Positions 1 through 5,340 of a DNA stretch of 5,340 nt are shown here, one piece after another. Below the pieces are notes generated by a model, which was given only the letters and a program-made list of their open reading frames with translations, did not search any database and was not told the DNA's origin. This DNA is from Bacteroidota bacterium (GTDB lineage Bacteria > Bacteroidota > Bacteroidia > NS11-12g > UBA955): NCBI GenBank assembly GCA_009918425.1, contig RGEC01000153.1:1-5340 (forward strand), read 5' to 3'. Every line of letters begins with the position of its first letter. Position 1 is the stretch's first letter. Both the position numbers and the translations under genes were made by a program.

Positions 1-3
1 AGC

Positions 4-35
4 ACAAAGCTAATTCCTGTATTTCAGATTTCAAA
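4..35 (-). promoter_or_regulatory. Bacteroidota-type promoter for a divergent gene off the left edge
   Basis: Read on the minus strand, there is TTTG (bases 35-32), a 20-base spacer, then TAGCTTTG (bases 11-4). This matches the known Bacteroidota primary sigma consensus TTTG-N19-21-TAnnTTTG at every defined position. Transcription would start at or just beyond the left edge, so the gene it drives is not visible. The match and spacing are seen directly; activity is inferred. Confidence 0.6.
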
Positions 36-67
36 ATGCGGCTTTTTTTATCCGATTTTTACCAATA

Positions 68-99
68 AACTTGACAATATAAAAATTCATTGTTAATTT
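68..99. repeat. Imperfect inverted repeat over the promoter, candidate operator
   Basis: AACTTGACAAT (68-78) and ATTGTTAATTT (89-99) are inverted copies matching at 9 of 11 positions, with a 10-base centre. Half-site centres are 21 bases apart, about two helical turns, and the arms cover both promoter elements. This layout suits a dimeric helix-turn-helix repressor such as the S24 regulator encoded downstream. The region is AT-rich, so a chance palindrome is possible; the regulatory role is inference. Confidence 0.4.
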
Positions 100-101
100 A
101 A
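71..101 (+). promoter_or_regulatory. Probable promoter of the exonuclease/GIY-YIG gene
   Basis: TTG at 71-73 is followed by 20 bases and then TAATTTAA at 94-101, a fair match to the Bacteroidota -33/-7 pattern (TAnnTT kept, final TG replaced by AA). The same bases also read as TTGACA-N17-TAATTT. The start would fall near 107, giving a leader of about 30 bases before the TTG codon at 138. An inverted repeat overlaps both elements. Confidence 0.45.
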
Positions 102-137
102 CCGCCCAAAACTTGATACATTTTTTAACAACAGATT

Positions 138-1493
138 TTGTTTGCGATTGTTGATATAGAGACCACGGGCGGAAACCCGCTTCACGCGGGCATTACCGAA
201 ATATGCGCAGTCATTACCGATGGCAGCAAAGTATTGCAGGTATACGAAACCCTGTTAAACCCGGGCTATTCCATTCCGCGCAACATAACAGCGCTTACAG
301 GCATCTCGCAGGAAATGACCGATAAAGCACCGGTGTTTGCCGAGGTAGCTGCGCAGTTGCATCACCTGCTTCACGATAAAATCTTTGTGGCCCATAACGT
401 AAACTTTGACCTTGGCTTCATTCAGCAAGAATTTTCAAAAGCCGGTTTTTCGTTCCATCCCCCAAAATTGTGTACGGTAAAGCTGGCCAGAAAAGCATTC
501 CCCGGCAGAAGAAGTTACAGCCTCGGTAACATTTGCGGGAATCTGGGAATCGGGATACAAAACCGTCACCGGGCAGGTGGGGACGCTTTTGCCACAGGCG
601 AACTGTTTCATCAGTGCATTAATCAACTGGGACATGCCGAAGTACTGAAAATGGCCAAGTCCACGCGAAGAAAGATTTCTGTTCCACCTGCACTTAGCGA
701 GGATGATATTAATCGTCTGCCTGACAATCCCGGCGTGTACTTATTTATTGATCAACAGGGCAAAATCCTTTACACCGGCAAGGCAAATAACATTCAAAAA
801 CGCGTACGACAGCATTTTGATGTAAAAAGAGGAAAAACCGCACTGCAGCTGGAACGCATACACAAAATTGATTTCCAGCTTTGCGGCAATGAGCTGCTAT
901 CTCTCCTTACGGAAGCTCATGTTATTCATAAACACTGGCCTGAATGGAATGTGAGCGGCAAACATGTGGTGAACAAATATGCCATTTACCGTTTTCCCAC
1001 ACAAAGCGGTTATCTGCGTCTGCAAACCGAAAAATTCCGTAAAGGCAGTTTATCGGGCATCCCTTTCCCACGATTCAGGGATGCTAAGCAAACACTGGGA
1101 AGAATGTTGCATGAACACGACATTTGTCCGGTTCTGGCCCGAAGTCAGGGCCGGTGCTATGTTCCGGGCTGCTACTGTGAAAACCCTTCTGAAGAAACAA
1201 TTGCCACGCACAACCAACGGGTTGAAGAGGCTATGATGAGCCTACAGGAACAAAAAAACAGGATATTGGTGCAAGGCGAAGGGCGTAAAACCGGCGAAAA
1301 AGCCGTTATATTGATTGAAAATGGCGCTGTAGCCGGATGGGGCTTTACCGAAGAACACCAACCGGAAATAGAGATGGTTGCCTGCATAGAACCCAAACCT
1401 GACATACCTGAAACCCGCGCCATTATTGCCAGCTTTCTGAGACAGGCAAAAACCGAAAATAAAATAACCTATCAAATCATATCTCTAAACTGA
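138..1493 (+). CDS. DnaQ-type 3'-5' exonuclease fused to GIY-YIG (UvrC/Cho-like) nuclease
   Basis: This is a predicted 451-residue cytoplasmic DNA-repair or DNA-processing nuclease with two catalytic domains. Residues 1-165 are a DEDDh exonuclease: D6 and E8 (DIET), H86-N87 with D91 (HNVNFD), and H144 with D149 (HRAGGD). Residues 190-275 are a GIY-YIG domain: GVYLF (199-203), YTGKA (212-216), R222, and the likely metal-binding E259 followed by the conserved N271. The C-terminal part (residues 325-349) holds four cysteines, C330, C340, C345 and C347, at the place where Cho and UvrC carry a cysteine cluster. There is no UvrC-type C-terminal RNase H or helix-hairpin-helix region, so it resembles Cho rather than full UvrC. 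The TTG start is chosen because an in-frame stop lies at 126-128 and because homologues begin just before the AIVDIETTG motif. The regulator gene begins 16 bases after the stop, suggesting one operon. The domain calls are secure; the exact substrate is not known. Confidence 0.93.
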   Translation: MFAIVDIETTGGNPLHAGITEICAVITDGSKVLQVYETLLNPGYSIPRNITALTGISQEMTDKAPVFAEVAAQLHHLLHDKIFVAHNVNFDLGFIQQEFSKAGFSFHPPKLCTVKLARKAFPGRRSYSLGNICGNLGIGIQNRHRAGGDAFATGELFHQCINQLGHAEVLKMAKSTRRKISVPPALSEDDINRLPDNPGVYLFIDQQGKILYTGKANNIQKRVRQHFDVKRGKTALQLERIHKIDFQLCGNELLSLLTEAHVIHKHWPEWNVSGKHVVNKYAIYRFPTQSGYLRLQTEKFRKGSLSGIPFPRFRDAKQTLGRMLHEHDICPVLARSQGRCYVPGCYCENPSEETIATHNQRVEEAMMSLQEQKNRILVQGEGRKTGEKAVILIENGAVAGWGFTEEHQPEIEMVACIEPKPDIPETRAIIASFLRQAKTENKITYQIISLN

Positions 1494-1509
1494 ATTAAAT
1501 GCAATTATT

Positions 1510-2334
1510 ATGAATACATATCTTAAAGAAAACATCAAACTGCTGAGAAAAAGACGCAAACGCAGCCAGGAAGAAGTAGCTAAATCGCTTAGCATCACCC
1601 GATCTGCCTACAACAGTTATGAAAACGGTGTAGCTGAACCCGGTATAAATTTATTGCTGAAGTTGTCTGAGTTTTTTCAGATTAACCTGGACAAACTGGT
1701 TCGTGTAGATTTGTCGGCCCTGCCGGAAAGCCAGATAAGTCAACTGGAGAAGGGCATGGACCTTGACTTGAATGGAACACGACTGAGGGTATTGGCTACT
1801 ACGGTCAATGAAGAAAACGAAGAGAATGTGGAACTTGTACCGTTAAAAGCCAAAGCCGGCTACACCACGGGTTTTGCCGACCCTGAATTTATAAGGGTGC
1901 TACCATCTTTCAATATGCCTTTTCTGAGTGCAAACCGCAAATACAGGGCATTTCAGATTAGTGGCGACAGTATGCCGCCGGTGGTGGATGGTGCGCTGGT
2001 TACCGGAGAATATGTACAGGACTGGAATACCATAAAAAACGGCAATCCCTATATTATTGTCACCCAGGATGAAGGCATCGTTTTTAAAGTAGTTTACAAC
2101 CATATTTATCAGGACGGCTCTTTATTGCTCTGCAGCACAAATACCGCCTATGAGCCTTATCCTGTGAAGATTTCAGAAGTACTGGAGGTTTGGAAATTCG
2201 TCAATTACATCAACCCAAAATTCATGGAACCCAAAAGCCAGGATATGGACGATATTGGGCCGGCACTGCGCGTGATTCAGCGTGAAGTGGGCATGATTAA
2301 AGAGAAAGTTAAGAGTATTGAAGAAAAACTGTAA
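1510..2334 (+). CDS. XRE-family regulator with LexA-like S24 peptidase domain
   Basis: This is a 274-residue DNA-binding regulator. Residues 7-62 form an XRE-type helix-turn-helix (SQEEVAKSLSITRSAYNSYENG at 19-40 is the core). Residues 105-232 form a LexA/CI-like S24 domain. The nucleophile is S154 in SGDSMPP and the general base is probably K193 in IVFKVV. An Ala-Gly pair at 116-117 (KAKAGY) sits where LexA-type proteins cut themselves. All parts needed for self-cleavage are therefore present. A C-terminal tail (about 240-274) is predicted to be helical and charged, ending in a short coiled coil, and is beyond the usual LexA end. The gene follows the exonuclease/GIY-YIG gene closely with no clear promoter between, so co-transcription and autoregulation from the upstream repeat region are likely inferences. 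Its targets cannot be read from the sequence, and non-SOS stress or phage-type roles remain possible. Start: an ATG with an A-rich upstream region. Confidence 0.9.
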   Translation: MNTYLKENIKLLRKRRKRSQEEVAKSLSITRSAYNSYENGVAEPGINLLLKLSEFFQINLDKLVRVDLSALPESQISQLEKGMDLDLNGTRLRVLATTVNEENEENVELVPLKAKAGYTTGFADPEFIRVLPSFNMPFLSANRKYRAFQISGDSMPPVVDGALVTGEYVQDWNTIKNGNPYIIVTQDEGIVFKVVYNHIYQDGSLLLCSTNTAYEPYPVKISEVLEVWKFVNYINPKFMEPKSQDMDDIGPALRVIQREVGMIKEKVKSIEEKL

Positions 2335-2337
2335 TTG

Positions 2338-2424
2338 ATGGAAGACAGAAAAAAAAACAACGAGCCCAAACCCATTGCAGAACTGATTAAAATCGCGCTT
2401 CAGCAGAATAACGTTAAGGGTTAA
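2338..2424 (+). pseudogene. 28-codon ORF resembling the N-terminus of a DUF721 (DciA-like) protein, probable remnant
   Basis: An ATG 3 bases after the regulator's stop opens a 28-codon frame ending in TAA at 2422-2424. The peptide has a basic, polar start (MEDRKKNNEPKP) and then IAELIKIALQQNNVKG. That pattern, a charged start followed by an (I/L)xEhhxxhLxxxxhxx helix, resembles the first 25-30 residues of DUF721 proteins of Bacteroidota, which are normally about 95 residues long and in other bacteria include the helicase loader DciA. Nothing recognisable as the rest of the domain follows in any frame before pdhA. An A9 run lies at 2349-2357. It may be a truncated gene, a small real protein translated by coupling to the regulator, or chance. 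The family assignment is from remembered pattern only. Confidence 0.4.
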
Positions 2425-2454
2425 AAGCACGACTAGAGATTGAACGGGAATTGC

Positions 2455-2462
2455 TATCTTTG
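2455..2462 (+). promoter_or_regulatory. Bacteroidota -7 element upstream of pdhA
   Basis: TATCTTTG is an exact match to the TAnnTTTG -7 consensus and is followed by CAGCA, a typical start region in this phylum. No TTG or TTTG is present 19-21 bases upstream, so the -33 element is weak or absent. Transcription would begin around 2467-2470. This argues against translation from the ATG at 2472 and for the ATG at 2490. Confidence 0.55.
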
Positions 2463-2489
2463 CAGCACTAAATGGGTCAGACCTCAACT

Positions 2490-3476
2490 ATGAATTTCAC
2501 CAAAGAACAATACCTGCAGTGGTACAAAACCATGATGCTGGTGCGCAGATTTGAAGAAAAGGCCGCTCAGCTTTATGGACAGCAAAAAATAAAGGGATTC
2601 TGTCACCTTTATATTGGTCAGGAAGCCATTGTAGCCGGCATGGTAACAGCAACTACCAAAGACGACAAATTTATTACGGCATACAGAGATCACGGGCATG
2701 CACTGGCTTTAGGAGTTTCGGCCAACGCCGTAATGGCAGAGCTTTATGGCAAAGCCACAGGCTGCAGCGGTGGAAAAGGCGGCAGCATGCACATGTTTAG
2801 CAAGGAACACAATTTTGTGGGCGGACACGGAATCGTTGGCGGACAAATACCGCTGGGAGCAGGTATAGCACTTGCGGAACAATACAATGGCACCAGGAAT
2901 GTTTGTCTGTGTTTCTTTGGAGATGGGGCTGTACGTCAAGGCGCTTTGCATGAAACCTTTAATATGGCCATGCTTTGGAAATTGCCCGTTATCTTTATTT
3001 GCGAAAACAACGAATACGCGATGGGTACGAGCGTTGCGCGCACCACCAATGTACTTGATATTTACAAAATAGGAGCAGCTTATGACATGCCCAGCTATCA
3101 GGTAGACGGCATGAAATGTGAAACGGTGCACGAAGCGATTTTTGAAGCCTCTGAAAAAGCACGCAATGGTGAAGGACCAACTTTCCTCGAAATTAAAACT
3201 TACCGTTACAGGGGGCATAGCATGAGCGATCCTGCTACTTACAGAAGCAAAGAGGAAGTTGCCGATTATAAAAAAATTGATCCTATTGAAACCACCAAGG
3301 CAAGCATAATTGAAAAGGGTTATGCCACTGAATCTGAACTGGATAAGATGGAAGAAATCATAATGGCAGAGGTGGATGAATCGGTTACTTTTTCTGAGAA
3401 TTCACCCTACCCTGATCCAGCAGACTTGTTCAGACATGTTTATGTTGAGGACGATTATCCCTACATAACAGATTGA
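2490..3476 (+). CDS. pdhA: Pyruvate dehydrogenase E1 component, alpha subunit
   Basis: This is the thiamine-diphosphate-dependent alpha subunit of the alpha2-beta2 pyruvate dehydrogenase E1. With the beta subunit it decarboxylates pyruvate and passes the acetyl group to the lipoyl domain of E2, yielding acetyl-CoA in the cytoplasm. From the start at 2490 the protein has 328 residues, normal for the family. Visible marks are HLYIGQEA (39-46), YRDHGHAL (65-72), GGKGGSMHMF (94-103), the ThDP/Mg2+ motif GDG...NN (144-174, with GDGAVRQG at its start), and the conserved loop YRYRGHSMSDP (238-248). An in-frame ATG at 2472 would add MGQTST, but it lies almost at the predicted transcription start; homologues begin close to the TKEQYLQWY segment. 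The E1 beta, E2 and E3 genes are not in the window. A branched-chain 2-oxoacid E1 alpha is the main alternative, but the overall resemblance is to PdhA. Confidence 0.93.
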   Translation: MNFTKEQYLQWYKTMMLVRRFEEKAAQLYGQQKIKGFCHLYIGQEAIVAGMVTATTKDDKFITAYRDHGHALALGVSANAVMAELYGKATGCSGGKGGSMHMFSKEHNFVGGHGIVGGQIPLGAGIALAEQYNGTRNVCLCFFGDGAVRQGALHETFNMAMLWKLPVIFICENNEYAMGTSVARTTNVLDIYKIGAAYDMPSYQVDGMKCETVHEAIFEASEKARNGEGPTFLEIKTYRYRGHSMSDPATYRSKEEVADYKKIDPIETTKASIIEKGYATESELDKMEEIIMAEVDESVTFSENSPYPDPADLFRHVYVEDDYPYITD

Positions 3477-3482
3477 TGATGC

Positions 3483-3512
3483 TTGTCTTTCCATGAATTT
3501 TAAGTAATTTCG
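3483..3512 (+). promoter_or_regulatory. Bacteroidota-type promoter of the TPR-ribH unit
   Basis: TTG at 3483-3485, a 19-base spacer and TAATTTCG at 3505-3512 match the -33/-7 consensus with one mismatch in the -7 box. It begins 7 bases after the pdhA stop and leaves a leader of about 10 bases before the ATG at 3528. This implies the TPR gene and ribH can be expressed separately from pdhA. Consensus and spacing are seen directly; strength is unknown. Confidence 0.6.
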
Positions 3513-3527
3513 CACCTTTAAATCAAA

Positions 3528-4193
3528 ATGGCAATCTCATTTAATAGCTTTTCAGCAAAAGGATACTACGAGGGCAATAAAAAAGTAATCACCCTTGCAG
3601 GCGGAACTATACTTGGTGTAGTTTCCATCGCCTTATTCTGGAGCCTTTACTGGCACCCACACAGAGAATCTGAAGCAGCCGCTAAACTTGCACCACTGCA
3701 TCATTATTTCGATAAAGATTCTTTTAACGTAGTTCTCAAAGGCATTAAAGGAAAGAAAATGATGACAGCGCCGGAAATTGCTGACTCATATTTTCTAACA
3801 GATAAAGGCAAAGAAGCTGCTATGATGGCCGGATTAGCGTACCTTCAAACCGGGAAGTTTGAACAGGCTATTTCCTACCTTGACAAGGCAAACCCAAAAG
3901 ATCAGTTTCTGGGTGCTGCAGTTCTCAGTGCAAAAGCATCCTGTTACGCAGAATTGGGTAAACTCGAAAAAGCGGCTGATCTCTATGCAGAAGCAGGTTC
4001 AAAATCAATCAGTGATTTTTCTGCACAATACTGGAAAAGTGCCGGAATGCATTACGAGCAAGCTGAATCCTACGGAAAAGCGCTCTCTTGTTATGAAAAA
4101 ATCAAGAACGAGTACAGTACATCAGAGGAAGCCACTGACATTGATAAATATATTTACAAAGTGAAGGCCCTTCAGGGCGACTTCAATCCATAA
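3528..4193 (+). CDS. Membrane-anchored tetratricopeptide repeat protein
   Basis: This 221-residue protein has a short basic N-terminus, one hydrophobic segment (residues 20-41) and a soluble domain built of TPR-like helix pairs. Likely repeats are 95-121 (GLAYLQTGKFEQAISYL), 129-156 (ASCYAELGKLEKAADLY) and 165-198 (AGMHYEQAESYGKALSCYE). The N-terminal helix lacks a clear signal-peptidase site, so it is probably a membrane anchor with the repeats outside the cytoplasm, as in YfgM-type proteins (family knowledge; lysines before the helix agree with N-in topology). It probably mediates protein-protein contacts; no catalytic motif is visible. Its stop lies 6 bases before the ribH start, so the two are probably translated from one message. 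I recall TPR genes of this type next to ribH in other Bacteroidota, but a functional link to riboflavin synthesis is not shown. Confidence 0.85.
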   Translation: MAISFNSFSAKGYYEGNKKVITLAGGTILGVVSIALFWSLYWHPHRESEAAAKLAPLHHYFDKDSFNVVLKGIKGKKMMTAPEIADSYFLTDKGKEAAMMAGLAYLQTGKFEQAISYLDKANPKDQFLGAAVLSAKASCYAELGKLEKAADLYAEAGSKSISDFSAQYWKSAGMHYEQAESYGKALSCYEKIKNEYSTSEEATDIDKYIYKVKALQGDFNP

Positions 4194-4199
4194 GCCGTT

Positions 4200-4685
4200 G
4201 TGGCAACTGCATCATTCTCTAAAGATCCATTTCCCTACATCTTACATCCGGAAAATTTAAAAATCGGTGTAGTTGTTGCTGAGTGGAATAAACACATTAC
4301 CGGCAAATTGTTGGATGGGGCAATGAAAACTTTGCATGAAAACGGTTTGAACCAACAACAGATACAGGTTCTGCAAGTGCCTGGATCATTTGAGTTACCT
4401 CACGGAGCCCAAATGTTATTTGACCAAAATTGCGATGCCGTAATTTGCCTTGGATGCGTAATTCAAGGAGATACACCCCATTTTGACTTCGTTTGTCAGG
4501 CCGCTGCAGATGGTATTTTACAGGTTGGGCTTACCTATAAAAAACCTTGTGTTTTCGGTGTAATTACTACACTTACTGAAGAGCAGGCAGAAGCACGGGC
4601 AGGAGGCCAACACGGCAACAAAGGCTCAGAAGCAGCACTCACTGCCTGCTGGATGATTGCAGGCAAACAACACATTAACTTATAA
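4200..4685 (+). CDS. ribH: 6,7-dimethyl-8-ribityllumazine synthase
   Basis: RibH joins 5-amino-6-ribitylamino-uracil with 3,4-dihydroxy-2-butanone 4-phosphate to make the lumazine precursor of riboflavin, normally as a pentamer or 60-subunit shell in the cytoplasm. The 161 residues match the family length. Visible marks are the substrate-stacking aromatic in AEWN (W29), PGSFELP (61-67, with F64 and E65), GCVIQGDTPHFDFV (85-98, with the catalytic H94), and RAGGQHGNKGSEAA (133-146, with R133 and K141, expected to bind phosphate and complete the site). The GTG at 4200 is the only good start, because the TPR gene's stop at 4191-4193 is in the same frame directly upstream and no ATG intervenes. 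Tight spacing to the TPR gene suggests translational coupling. No FMN riboswitch is visible upstream, and no other rib genes are in the window. Confidence 0.96.
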   Translation: MATASFSKDPFPYILHPENLKIGVVVAEWNKHITGKLLDGAMKTLHENGLNQQQIQVLQVPGSFELPHGAQMLFDQNCDAVICLGCVIQGDTPHFDFVCQAAADGILQVGLTYKKPCVFGVITTLTEEQAEARAGGQHGNKGSEAALTACWMIAGKQHINL

Positions 4686-4709
4686 TTTTATCATTAATCC
4701 TGTATAGAC

Positions 4710-5340
4710 TTGGAACACCAGCAAGAAAATGAACAGTTGACCGTAAAAAAAGGCGAGAATCAACCTGCGGAAAACTATGAGGCACAGCTTACGGTAGCTG
4801 AACAACTAATCGACCATTCAGAAGAAGCCCATGAAGACCACACAGATTATTCTGAACTGGATAAATCAGAAATTCTTAAAAAAGCAGAAGAACTAATATA
4901 CAGTCCTGATGTGCGCAAAGCCCAGGAGACTCTGAACAGACTGAGGGATGCTCTTGATGCCAAGATTCTTGCAGAAAGACCTGAACAGATAAAAACCTGG
5001 GTGGAAGACGGGCATGATGCACGCGATTTCAAACCGGCACCTGATGAATCAAGACAGGCATTAAATACCATACTCCAAAAATTCAAAGAGCGTCGGGAAG
5101 AAGAACGTAAACGCGCTGAAGAGGAGAAACTTGCCAATCTGAAGAAAAAACAGGCAGTGCTGAATGATATCCGAGAGCTGACAGAAGCCGAGGAACAGTC
5201 GAACAGCCTCAACAGGATGCGCGAGCTCATGAAAATGTGGCGTGAAATCCGACAGGTACCTAAAGAATTTCAGGATGAGTTGTATACACGCTACAAATTT
5301 TATGTAGACAAATTTTATGACAACCTGTCACTATTCAACG
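4710..5340 (+). CDS. DUF349 domain protein, 5' part (runs off right edge)
   Basis: This open frame gives 210 residues with no stop before the window ends. Residues 1-50 are acidic and probably disordered (14 Asp/Glu, only two Lys). Residues 51-110 are helical. Residues 115-165 form a strongly charged, coiled-coil-like helix rich in Glu, Lys and Arg. Residues about 141-203 look like a first DUF349 repeat: W177 in MWREIRQVP, then the aromatic stretch YTRYKFYVDKFYD. Bacteroidota members are commonly around 600-700 residues with several such repeats, so most of the gene is probably missing here. The function of the family is unknown to me. No ATG exists between the in-frame stop at 4695-4697 and the conserved part; TTG at 4710 is the best start, TTG at 4737 the alternative. 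It follows ribH by 24 bases without a clear promoter and may share its message. Confidence 0.82.
   Translation, partial: MEHQQENEQLTVKKGENQPAENYEAQLTVAEQLIDHSEEAHEDHTDYSELDKSEILKKAEELIYSPDVRKAQETLNRLRDALDAKILAERPEQIKTWVEDGHDARDFKPAPDESRQALNTILQKFKERREEERKRAEEEKLANLKKKQAVLNDIRELTEAEEQSNSLNRMRELMKMWREIRQVPKEFQDELYTRYKFYVDKFYDNLSLFN

Noticed and set aside
166..190. Two mutually exclusive small hairpins (CGGG/CCCG and CCCGC/GCGGG) near the start of the nuclease gene, like an attenuator
   Set aside because: They fall in codons for the conserved GGNPLHAG segment, have stems of only 4-5 base pairs, and no leader peptide or U-tract accompanies them.
1499..1513. Four-codon ATG frame overlapping the regulator start, as a leader peptide
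   Set aside because: It is too short to be meaningful and no attenuator structure accompanies it.
2709..3218. 169-codon open frame on the minus strand
   Set aside because: It is antisense to the clearly coding pdhA, and its translation has no recognisable domain.
3859..4164. 101-codon plus-strand frame inside the TPR gene
   Set aside because: It is an alternative frame of a gene with clear TPR motifs, and its own product shows no family signature.
4167..4178. GCCC-TTCA-GGGC hairpin near the end of the TPR gene as a terminator
   Set aside because: The stem has only four base pairs, lies inside the coding region, has no T-run after it, and ribH begins immediately downstream.
4683..4690. TAATTTTA as a -7 element for the DUF349 gene
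   Set aside because: It lacks the final G, and no TTG or TTTG is found 19-21 bases upstream, so read-through from the ribH unit is more likely.
4847..5230. 127-codon minus-strand frame rich in Ser and Arg
   Set aside because: It mirrors the Glu/Lys/Arg-rich coiled coil of the DUF349 gene; the low-complexity Ser/Phe/Arg composition is an antisense artefact.

Overview
This window looks like an ordinary chromosomal stretch of a member of the Bacteroidota; the order cannot be fixed from the sequence. The evidence is Bacteroidota-type promoter elements (TTG/TTTG, about 20 bases, then TAnnTTTG), no clear Shine-Dalgarno sites ahead of starts, a DUF349 protein of the kind common in that phylum, and PdhA and lumazine synthase sequences in the style of that phylum. 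All supported genes lie on the + strand.

Layout. Bases 1-137 are a divergent intergenic region. It holds a near-perfect minus-strand promoter for a gene off the left edge and a plus-strand promoter overlapped by an imperfect inverted repeat. Then come: a DnaQ-type exonuclease fused to a GIY-YIG (UvrC/Cho-like) nuclease (138-1493); an XRE helix-turn-helix regulator with a LexA-like S24 domain (1510-2334); a 28-codon ORF resembling the N-terminus of DUF721/DciA-like proteins (2338-2424), probably a remnant; the pyruvate dehydrogenase E1 alpha subunit (start set at 2490, end 3476); a membrane-anchored TPR protein with its own promoter (3528-4193); lumazine synthase RibH (4200-4685); and the 5' part of a DUF349 coiled-coil protein that runs off the right edge (4710-5340).

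How the genes fit together. The first two genes form a probable two-gene unit that pairs a DNA-repair nuclease with a self-cleavage-competent LexA-type regulator, which suggests a damage-responsive module. The inverted repeat over the promoter is the natural candidate operator. PdhA belongs to central metabolism and appears without its E1 beta, E2 or E3 partners. The TPR gene and ribH are 6 bases apart and are probably co-transcribed, with the DUF349 gene 24 bases further on. Three of the six substantial genes seem to use non-ATG starts (TTG, GTG, TTG).

I see no rRNA, tRNA, CRISPR array, insertion sequence or convincing rho-independent terminator. There is no clearly undescribed system here. 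The most interesting region is the repair nuclease/LexA-like pair with its upstream repeats, followed by the truncated DUF721-like fragment.
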